A stretch of 64,000 nucleotides of DNA. It comes from Paramarasmius palmivorus (taxonomy: Eukaryota; Basidiomycota; Agaricomycetes; Agaricales; Marasmiaceae). This document shows, piece by piece, positions 55,581 to 64,000 of this stretch. The stretch is from contig JAYKXP010000049.1 in assembly GCA_037176845.1 (NCBI GenBank), positions 1 through 64,000 on the forward strand, written 5' to 3'. Position numbers and translations under genes: made by a program. Within the stretch, counting starts at the first letter, position 1, and each line of letters opens with the position of its first letter. The notes below the pieces were generated by a model. It made no database searches and had not been told where the DNA came from. It saw only the letters and a program-made list of their open reading frames with translations.

Positions 55581-56986
55581 TTAAGCATAAATCATGAAAC
55601 CGGCATCTTGACTTGGTGTTGCCGCCGTGCATACAACACGACCAGCTTGCTCGATAGTAGAGATTAGACCATCAGAGCAGAGGACATGAGAAGTTTCGTC
55701 AATGTCATCCTGCGAGGCAGTCAGCCACAGTCAATCATAGTGTATGCCGAACTTACTGGTATCCACTCCCATCCACCACACCTTATATACTCGACCACAG
55801 GAGGCCCATCGCCGTCAGTAACAATCTCGCCCTTTTCATTATAAAGGAGATCGACATGAACCCCATTCCTATACGCGTCGCCCATGACTTGGTATAGCTT
55901 GGGCGCGAAAGCCTCCCTGGACTCTGGACTATCCCAATTCAACGCAGGATCCCTCAGAGGACGTATGATGACGAGATCACAGGTGGCCTCTTCCGGGGTA
56001 ATATCCTTTGCGAGGGGCGTGATACGAAACGCTGGTTCGAGCCGGTCGACATTGACAGTGGACAAAAAGTAGATAAAGGGACCATAGACATCCACAATCT
56101 CGTCGCCTTCTGGATGTGGAATGAACGATTTGGTGGAGGGATCGTACAGTTCAACATAACCAACATTCGCAGCGGGTAATAGTTTGGCGTGAGCATTGCA
56201 CCAATTTAACCGATTCTGCTCAGCAGCGACTTTGAAACGCTCGATACCGGGCATTTCTGCGCGAAGCTTTTCAGAATCTTTCAGAATGGCGGCATGCAAA
56301 CAGGTGGAAGTGACGACGGCAGATATTGTTGCTAAAGACGAGGGTTGAGTATCAGCAATGTCAATTGAACATGATACGACCACGACATACCCTTGGGAGG
56401 TATTTTCAATGACGGTGGGGATGACAATGTTGATATTGCAAGGGTCAGGGGAACGACACGCTTTCCATCGATGAACGCCTGCACAGACTGCAGCCTGTAC
56501 TTGACTTCATTGATTGCTTCAGGATTCGGTGGCGGGAAAAGCGATGAATATAGTGCATTTGCGGTCCCGCAAGGAACGAGAACAAAGTGCAGTTCTGAAA
56601 ATGGTTTGCCTGTACGAACGCCTTTGACTTCGGTGCTAGAGAGGAAGTTGATGATTTCGTGCCTGGAAGATTACATACATTAGATACCTGTCCGCAGGAC
56701 ATGGAAGGGAAAGGATTACAATGTTCCGTCTCCAGAGCCCAATACAACAGTGATCTGTCCCTCGATAGACTCCAGAGACTCCTTTACAAGTTCACCGGCA
56801 TGTCCCTCTCGCTCGGTCGAGATAAAGTTGGAAATTGGGTGGTTTGACTGTTGCAAGAGAGGAATAACATGTTGCTCAAAGAAGGCCTGGAATAATCTGA
56901 GTTCTGGTGCTAAGAAAGTAGAATTGCCAGCTTACCTTTGCAGTACGGTCACCACATGCTGGATTGTAGATGGCAATGGTAGTCAT
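55581..56986 (-). CDS. diacylglycerol/sphingosine-kinase-like protein with DAGK catalytic domain (397 aa)
   Basis: Exons 56936-56986, 56720-56886, 56391-56662, 55757-56331 and 55581-55709 close in frame. The ATP-binding signature GSGDGT lies at residues 67-72, followed by LHEIIN (73-78), and FVLVPCGTANALYSSLFPP matches the second conserved block (GT-x-N-D/A). This is the DAGK/LCB4 catalytic domain fold, acting on lipid substrates. The asparagine-aspartate of typical kinases is NA here, so substrate class and even activity are uncertain. It is divergent from the proteasome gene, 146 bp away. Confidence 0.8.
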
Positions 56987-57132
56987 CGAGGACGTGGTTC
57001 GAGTACAAAAGCAAGCGCGACCGATTCATCAACTTATAGAAATATCTTATCTTATCTCGTGACCTCACGTGCCGACTAGTATACGCGTCCTCGATACTCG
57101 ATGCAGGCGTTTCTTGTTCCTCAACTTCCACC

Positions 57133-58177
57133 ATGGCGACTGCATCAGTTTATTCATCTCCAGGCTTTGATTTCTCTAATCAGATACGGTGCGGTTGCTC
57201 TCTGAGAATCTCGAAGAAATTCTAATTGGCCCATACACAGAAACAACTTCCTCACCGAGAAAGGTATCCCTCTTCCAAAAGCCACCAGCACGGGTACAAC
57301 GATCGTAGGATGTCTCTTTCGAGATGGTCTTGTCCTAGGTGCCGATACTCGTGCAACTGAAGGACCGATCGTCGCTGACAAGAACTGTGAAAAGGTGCGT
57401 TTCGTCTTTCTCTCAAAGCTCCTAGCGTTAACAGTGTTCCAACATAGATCCACTATATCACTGAATCCATCCGTTGCTGCGGTGCAGGAACAGCTGCAGA
57501 CACTGAATTCGTCACCAACTTGATTTCTTCAAACATGGAGATGCACGCTCTTACGCATGGAAGGAAGCCTAGAGTTGTGACGGCGATGACGATGCTTAAG
57601 CAGTATCTTTTCAGGTGTGTTGCTTATTTTCTCTCTTGCTATGATCCCAACCAACGTATCGCAAATACAGACACCAAGGCCACGTCGGTGCCGCTCTTGT
57701 TCTAGGAGGAGTCGACGCAACAGGACCTCACTTGTTCACCATCCATCCTCATGGTTCAACCGACAAGCTCCCATACGTAACTATGGGATCAGGAAGTCTC
57801 GCAGCCATGGCTGTGTTTGAAAGTGGTTGGAAAGCCAACATGTCGGTGCGTATCCTCATCCTGCTTGTAATCACCTCGTGAACTGATGGTGGTAACACCG
57901 ATAGCGTGAAGACGCCCTCCAACTCGTCAAAGACGCCATCTCTGCTGGTATCTTCAACGATTTAGGATCCGGATCCAACGTCGATGCATGCATCATTACT
58001 GCAAACCATACCGAGATGTTGCGGAACGTTGAGATGCCCAACCAAAGAGTACAGAAGGAGAAGGACTACAAGTTTAGGAGGGGTACGACTGCTTGGAAGA
58101 CTGAGACGATTAGGAACCTGGTCGTTAATGAGGAGGTGACGCAAATAGGCGGTGGTGATGCGATGGATACCTCATAG
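57133..58177 (+). CDS. PUP1: 20S proteasome subunit beta-2 (trypsin-like), 274 aa
   Basis: Exons 57133-57188, 57241-57394, 57448-57614, 57671-57845 and 57905-58177. The propeptide ends in ATSTG and cleavage before T38 exposes the N-terminal nucleophile ([20 protein letters not shown]). The [18 protein letters not shown] segment is diagnostic of beta-2. The C-terminal extension after [20 protein letters not shown] wraps around beta-3 in known structures. Confidence 0.96.
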
Positions 58178-58373
58178 ATGCAAAAGAAATGGAATGTAAT
58201 ACATATCAACGCAAGCCAATTTTACTTTGTCCGTTTTCGTTACTGGAGGACTTGCAGGCGTTTCATCCGTTGATCTCTAACTAGATTGACCTAAAATACC
58301 CATATCACCATAAAAATACAACAAAATATCGCTATAAGCTATAATACACTGTCGCCAAAAGGGTTCCATAAAC

Positions 58374-59948
58374 CTATAAATAATCCACCTCACTCTCGCT
58401 AATTAGTCCTCTCGCCAATCCCAAGGCAGGAGTCGGAATGCCTCCCATGGAGTGCAACTCCCTTTGTAAACTATCGCATTCATCTGTCATAATTTCCACC
58501 GCACATTCATGTTCGAATGTAGGTAGATTATCGAGGAGATGGTCTGGTGGATGTATAGATACTCGTAGAACATACTACAGACCATTATTAGCTTTGTCAT
58601 CGAGTGGAACAGCAAGGAAAAGGCTCACCTGTTGCGAAGCAACACCTCCCAATTTCCAAGAACTCTCTTTTCCAACCTCACCCGCATCGACCCATCCACG
58701 AAGGATATACACACCCTCTTTATACTCGCTCTGGTATTTCGGCCGACCACAAGCAACCTTGTTCTCCAACTTGACCGGTTGTGGCGGATGTGACTCAGGT
58801 GAAGGCGAGCGTGAGCGCGATATCGCTTTACTGAACGAATGGTGTGTATGATGTTTCTTCTTTTGGTGTGGATGGAGAATAAGCTGCTTCACCAACGTCA
58901 CTTTAATAGCAAAGTGTGCGTAGAGAGCGCTTAGGTGTGGATGTGAAGGGAAAACGAGGCTGAAAAGGTATGGGATTTTTTGGCCAGAGGTAAATGTTGC
59001 TGGTGAAGGTAAGGAGAACTATGCAGGCGTCAGTTGGGATCGCTGACAAGTTGATAGAACACATACGAAAACAGCATCGTTAAACTCTGCACAACAAGCG
59101 TCTGATCTCGCAAAACTAGGCGAGAGTTTGACAGTCGTTGTGTGGTCTGAAGAGTCAAATTCGGGGCATAGAATGTTCCCATCAGCTTCCTGGAGTGGTC
59201 TGGGTATTTTGGTCACTGGTGGTTGTAGAGGACGAGATTTTGGAAGGTAGGCTATGGGTATAATTTTCCTAGAAATAGATGAGCATCTTTAGGCCACAAC
59301 TGGGAATGCGTTTTCAACTCACGTTTCGTCGCCGCTCCAAGGCCTATGAGGTAGAGCAATACGGATCTTGACTTGATACTTGATTTCGCAAGAGACACCA
59401 TAGTAATATCGTAGAAAAGATGGTGGTGTGGGTGTAGATGAACCGTTCAACTCGACGGCAGAAGGTATTTGGACTGAAAAGTCCTTGACTTCGCGTTGTG
59501 GGAAGGAATTCCGTCGATGGAGAGATAGTTCCTCTTGGGGAATTTCTTGGTGGAGAAATGTGACGGTTTTCGTAGTAGGTGAGAAGAGCATTCCCTCCAA
59601 CTAAATAGAGTCAGTACATGAAAATACAGAAGCTAAATCAATGCTCACCGTAGCAGTAATCTGGTCAGCTCGACATTCAACGCCATTGACTTCCACAGAA
59701 AACTGTATCACCCCGCCCAGTCCATAAGCTGGGGTATGCAATCCCCAAATACGAGGTCCGAAATCGATCGTCATATGGCTCGACTTGTACTTCCAATTGA
59801 AGCTCTTGCAATGAGGAGAAGAGATGAATTCATGGGGGTCGCTGGGTAGAGTGATGTCTGAGGCACGAGGAATGTCCGAGTACTCTGGTGCTGGTATTGA
59901 ATCGTGATGTTCGACTTGGTAAGATGGAGGAGGATCCATGATATCCAT
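58374..59948 (-). CDS. arrestin-like protein (456 aa)
   Basis: Exons 59649-59948, 59323-59600, 59067-59268, 58629-59018 and 58374-58574 join in frame. A Pro/Tyr-containing start (MDPPPSYQVEHHD, with PPPSY as a PPxY-type motif) precedes beta-rich segments typical of the arrestin N-domain: FGLGGVIQF-like AYGLGGVIQFSVEV, YYGVSCEIKYQVKIRI, and the C-domain-like region HLSALYAHFAIKVTLVKQL. Such fungal arrestins recruit ubiquitin ligases to plasma-membrane transporters. A His/Lys-rich insertion (HPHQKKKHHTHH) follows. The family call rests on fold-type motifs only. Confidence 0.7.
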
Positions 59949-60971
59949 GTTTGTGAGGGATATTGGATCTTACTTTTAGCATGTCTTTAAGTATATGGCC
60001 CTGCCTCGAACTAAAAAAAGCGGTCGAGGCCATGTAAAGGCCGGGTTCGGAAGATGGAAATCCTTTTCCGACCTCAAAACGGCTGTTCTGGAGCTTTCCT
60101 TTAACCCGCTTTGGGGCCTCCGATATTTTCCTAGGCACTTCTTTGGCACATTAAACACCCGATACGCTCGAAACCGGACAGGCCTAGGTAATATGTTCGT
60201 TTGGAGACTTGTAATCCGAACACCGCGCTTTGACCACCCTCAGAGCCTCAGCCTCACGTCATAATTTTCCGCGTTATAAGTATGTATCCTCGCTGCAAGG
60301 CTTTTCGTTTCCGACTTTCGACTCCAATACTGCGCAAACGTCGACCTCTGTCGATACTTAATCACCGTCACCCCTCGGACTCTTACCTTCAACGTCATCA
60401 TCCCCTGGCGGCTCGCTGGACGCGACAGGGCTCTTGGTTCCGATTCCGAACAGGCAGTGCTTCTCAGCTGGTACGAGGAGCACCTGCCTTTGTGTTCACG
60501 GTACAGCACTAGATTAGACTAGTTCATTCAACTTGCGGCCACGACATGAGCCATTTACCGCCCGCGCAAGTAACTCGTGTCCTCTTCGATAGACCCTGTC
60601 CTTACCTTTTACCCATGCCAGAAACTCATGCTCAAGATCCGAGGCGTGCAGGCAAGCGAGCAGTTCATCTCCCTCAGCTTAAGCAAGGCTTCTCTCCTCG
60701 TATCACGCGCGGGATGGACTACGGGATCTAGGCCGAAGTTCAAAGGGCCGAGTTCCATGAAATTGTCTCTTGGATTCTTGGAGTCTTGGTGTGGCAGTAG
60801 CGTGGAAGCTCTATTTCTATCTTTGTGCGTCCGTGTACCTTGTTTTAAAAAAATCGCAACTTCTAGTATTTTTAAACCTCACATCAGAGTGTCGTCAGTG
60901 GGTCCAATTCGAACATATCCACCTTGTGATTTACGTTCATCGTTCTACAAAGTTCCACAGGCCTCGGAGCC
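59949..60971. other. 1-kb intergenic region, no gene seen
   Basis: Open frames on the plus strand here have Arg/Ser/Pro composition and no domain. It lies between the arrestin-like gene's start and the end of the ALDH gene. Confidence 0.5.
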
Positions 60972-63083
60972 CTAGTTCGTCTTTATCTTCATATGCACAG
61001 ACTTTGCCCTCGTCAATTGATCATATCCTATCATATCATGACAATCAGCGGAATCCAGAACGTAAAGCAAATCATTCCTCACCAAATTTACTCAAACTAA
61101 CACCCCTTCCACTATTCTTCACACCCGTCCATGCCAGCGCAGGGTCGAGGAAATCGCATCTGTCACTCACGTAAAACAACCGAACCAGTCCAACACCTGG
61201 CAACACCCACCTATTCAAAAACACCGTTCCAGTCTCGAGTTCGTCTACAAATTTCAAAAACGCCTCTTGAGATTCAGGATTGGCGGCAGCGTTTGTCCAT
61301 ACGGATGCGGTGAGGCCATAAGGAGAATCGTTCATGAGTTTGATCGCTTCGTCGTCAGATGAGACCTACGAAATGGTTCGTTCAATGTCAAAGGAATCCG
61401 TAATTAAGAAGACTCACCTTTTGAATTCCAACTATAGGTCCAAACGTTTCTTCCATCATGACATCCATCGCTAGAAGAGGGGCTATTAGACCAAGAACAC
61501 TTGCGGGTACTAGGAACGTACAATGATTGACATCCACAAGAACCTGGGGAGCGACATATGTGGTTCCTCTGCACACATCGTCAAAAAAAGCAAGTATCAT
61601 ACAACACAAGACAACTCACGCCTTGGCAATCGGGAACAAATCCTCAGGAATGAGTGCTTTGGCTCCAGCTTTCACTACACCCAGATTCATCAGCAACCAA
61701 AGAATACAATCACAAACCAAAACCTCACCAGCATCAGCAACCTGCTTGCGAATTCGTTCAGCACTCGCAAGACTAACCACAGGTCCCAAGTTAGTTTCGG
61801 GTTTTGTTGGATCTCCGAGTTTATACGACTAGGTGGAGATTAAGGGAAACCGAAGAAGCGGACAGCAGACGGAAGCGAACATGCGCACCTTGACAATCTC
61901 CACAAACTTGGCTACGAATGCGTCGTATACCGATTCATGTACGTAGATCCGCTGAACGAGGTGTTAGGCTGGATAGCTTAGTGAATGAGAGGCGTACCTC
62001 GATTGCACAGCAGCTTTGTCCCGAGTTGAACATTGCCCCTAATATATTGTGAGTACCGCAAGAAGGACAGAAACGAAAGAAACCGTACCATCGACCAACT
62101 CCGCAGCGGTATAGTCGATATCTGCATCTGGACGGACATACGCTGGGTCTTTACCTCCAAGCTACACAACACAAAGCGTGAACATACGACCATGGGCCAA
62201 ACAAAACACTCACCTCCAAACCAACACCCTTAAACCCACTCGCCTTCACAGCCGTCTCCTCCACCGATCGTCCACCAACCACACTCCCGGTAAACGACAC
62301 AAAATCCACTGCAGGATGGGCCACCGCGAACGAAGTAAGCGACGGGGACATGTGTGTAACCTGGATAATATCCTTCGGGACACCAGCACGTACAAGTGCA
62401 GTAGCGAACCTTTCAGCCGTAAGAGGCGTTTGTGGGGACGGTTTGAGGATGACGGCGTTACCTGCTACGATGGCAGGTAAGACAGAGTTGATTGAGACGA
62501 GGTAAGGGAAGCTGTGGCCATGAATGTTCATTATTGACTGGCAGTCGCCAGATGCGTTGAAAACTCACTTCCAAGGTGCAATTACTAGCACGACACCCAG
62601 AGGAACGCGTTTGATGTATCGTTTGAACCCTGGTGCATCGGTATCTTCAAGACCGACATCTGCTAGTGATTTTTCTGCGATAGAGAGCATATAATCTGCA
62701 CGACCGAGGAAGCCTTTGACTTCTCCTGGGCCTTGGGATACGGGTCTAGCATGAGAAATGAGCAAATGTCGAGATATGGAATAGACTCGTACTCACCGAC
62801 CCATTTGAAGAGTGAGTTCCATGGGCAACTCGTCGCCCATTGCTTTGAACTCTTCCTAGAACCACCACATGAATTCAGAAAGAAAAGAAGAAGGAAAGGT
62901 CCAACAACGTACCATAAACTTGCGCCCAATCTCAATCCTTTCCTTCAATGGCACCTTTGCCCAAGCTTTTTGAGCTGTCTGAGCATTGCGAATAGCAGAA
63001 TCGAGCTCTGATTCAGATGGATAGGTGCGTGTCACGTAGGGCTGTTGGTTATGAGGTGTAATGGTCGTTTGAGTTTCTGCCAT
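60972..63083 (-). CDS. NAD(P)-dependent aldehyde dehydrogenase (474 aa, 14 exons)
   Basis: Exons 62913-63083, 62797-62855, 62569-62745, 62214-62511, 62089-62161, 61998-62038, 61889-61951, 61729-61828, 61620-61674, 61522-61568, 61418-61470, 61211-61365, 61083-61159 and 60972-61027 close in frame. Landmarks are GNAVILKPSPQTPL, the catalytic Glu in GLELGGKDP (E235), the catalytic Cys in NSGQSCCAIE (C269), METFGPIVG-type EETFGPIVGI, and SGRGVSLSKFG. The SVVGGRSVEE segment is the cofactor-binding loop. It resembles the succinate-semialdehyde/benzaldehyde-type group; the substrate is unknown. No targeting sequence is evident. Confidence 0.9.
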
Positions 63084-63203
63084 GGTGGTAGTAATCAGAC
63101 TGCAAATCAATCTCGGATCCCAGATAAGACCGGCTATAATTATTTAACCACTACATAGCAGGGTATCGTTCTTTAACAGACTCGTAATATACTATAGTGA
63201 GCT

Positions 63204-64000
63204 CTATGCAGCATCTTCACCCCTCGAATCAATGAGTCTAGCAATAGACGCCGTATGTCGATGCCCTTTCTTTGCCGGTGTAGACGAAGACGGTTTCCTG
63301 ACATCCACCTCTGCCTCTTCGTCATCGCTCGGCAAATCAAAATCCGCTTCAACCCTAGGCGTCGATGGCGCCTCCAGTCCATATATCGAGTACTTGTTCC
63401 TCTGTCTCCCATTAGCACCACCAGCACCAGGCGGACTAGTCGCCCTTTCTCCCTTGAGCGCATCCGGCAAAAACACATAAAAGAACCCAACAGCCATACA
63501 CGCTCCTCCAACCACATCAACAAGGTAATGATGCGTCAAATACATCGTTGACCAGTACAGCACCCCTGCGTACCCCCATGCATACTTTGTCGTCCACGGG
63601 AAAAAGTGCGACAAGAACAGCGCATCGAGTGTCGCTGTTGCACTATGCAACGACGGAAATGCGCCGAATACGAGAGGTGAATTGGTGAATGCCGTTGTGT
63701 ATCCCTGGGAGTGGAATAGGCGGTCGATACGGATAAGACCGCCTGGTGAACCTTTGATTGCGTAGTTGGCTGGTGTGAGGCCGTATACGAGCTCATACCA
63801 AGGTGCAGCGCATGGGAAGAATAGCTGGATGAGTACACCTGTTAGGTTCATGTACCCCAATACGGCAGCGAAGAGGTGCAGGGATTCCTTGGGTCGGAAA
63901 ACCCACAGGAAAAAGGCGAGTATGAATGGGAACGTGTAGTGTAGGACGCCATAAGGCAGCCATGCGAGAATGTCGAGAATAGAATGTGTGTACCGGGTGA
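63204..64000 (-). CDS. AUR1: inositol phosphorylceramide synthase AUR1 (C-terminal part; 5' end beyond the window)
   Basis: The frame is open from the window edge to TAG at 63204-63206. Two PAP2-superfamily motifs of Aur1 are present: VFGAFPSLHS (C3) and YLTHHYLVDVVGG (C4), which contribute the His/His/Asp catalytic group. SILDILAWLPYGVLHY and GYMNLTGVLIQLFFPCAAPW are conserved Aur1 segments in predicted membrane helices. The enzyme makes IPC from ceramide and phosphatidylinositol in the Golgi and is the target of aureobasidin A. The tail is Ser/Lys/Glu-rich and cytosolic or luminal by prediction only. Tandem with the ALDH gene, 120 bp apart. Confidence 0.93.
   Translation of the reverse strand, partial: TRYTHSILDILAWLPYGVLHYTFPFILAFFLWVFRPKESLHLFAAVLGYMNLTGVLIQLFFPCAAPWYELVYGLTPANYAIKGSPGGLIRIDRLFHSQGYTTAFTNSPLVFGAFPSLHSATATLDALFLSHFFPWTTKYAWGYAGVLYWSTMYLTHHYLVDVVGGACMAVGFFYVFLPDALKGERATSPPGAGGANGRQRNKYSIYGLEAPSTPRVEADFDLPSDDEEAEVDVRKPSSSTPAKKGHRHTASIARLIDSRGEDAA

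Overview
This window is nuclear DNA of a filamentous basidiomycete, most likely a plant-debris-degrading Agaricomycete. The evidence is the genes with many short (about 45-60 bp) GT-AG introns, tandem GH12 glucanases (one with a fungal CBM1), an AUR1-type inositol phosphorylceramide synthase, and the transposon families present (KDZ/CxC2, tyrosine-recombinase Crypton-like, chromovirus Ty3/gypsy). The sequence alone does not identify the species.

The window has two halves. Positions 1 to about 37.8 kb are a transposon island. It holds, in order: a chromodomain Ty3/gypsy element on the minus strand (1-6714, its 3' end outside the window); relic DNA; the C-terminal end of a decayed KDZ transposase (8.9-9.2 kb); an 11.3-kb gypsy element with two 839-bp LTRs (9267-20592) inserted into that KDZ gene; the body of the KDZ gene (about 22.3-25.3 kb); a pair of ~490-bp inverted repeats (21.4 and 28.3 kb); a cluster of short palindromes (27.4-28.25 kb); an unrecognised degenerate gene with a duplicated module (29.5-33.6 kb) split by an apparently complete hAT transposon (30589-33362); and a Crypton-like tyrosine recombinase (33.7-36.5 kb) split by a gag-only LTR element with a perfect 5-bp target duplication (34242-36062). 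A 5' fragment resembling PWP1 lies at 37.2-37.4 kb.

Positions 37.8-64 kb are compact host chromosome with 15 genes whose exon chains I could close in frame (the last gene leaves the window): ribosomal protein uL6/RPL9, mitochondrial ribosomal protein uS10m, peroxisomal dienoyl-CoA isomerase (C-terminal SKL), a TPT/SLC35-type transporter, the SAGA/TREX-2 protein Sus1/ENY2, a BAR-domain protein, the ribosome-associated Hsp70 Ssz1, a secreted acidic repeat protein, two GH12 endoglucanases, an aldo-keto reductase, a lipid-kinase (DAGK-like) protein, proteasome subunit beta-2, an arrestin-like protein, an aldehyde dehydrogenase and AUR1. They are mostly housekeeping genes, often convergent or divergent with very short spacers.

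The clearest cross-cutting signal is that every in-frame stop I found in the two gypsy elements (seven) is TGA. The three LTR-LTR differences of the younger element are also CpG transitions, which fits CpG deamination of methylated transposons. I did not see a complete new multigene system. The most novel-looking pieces are the intact extra ORF of the large gypsy element, the palindrome cluster, the duplicated WIGHV-type module and the gag-only element inside the Crypton.
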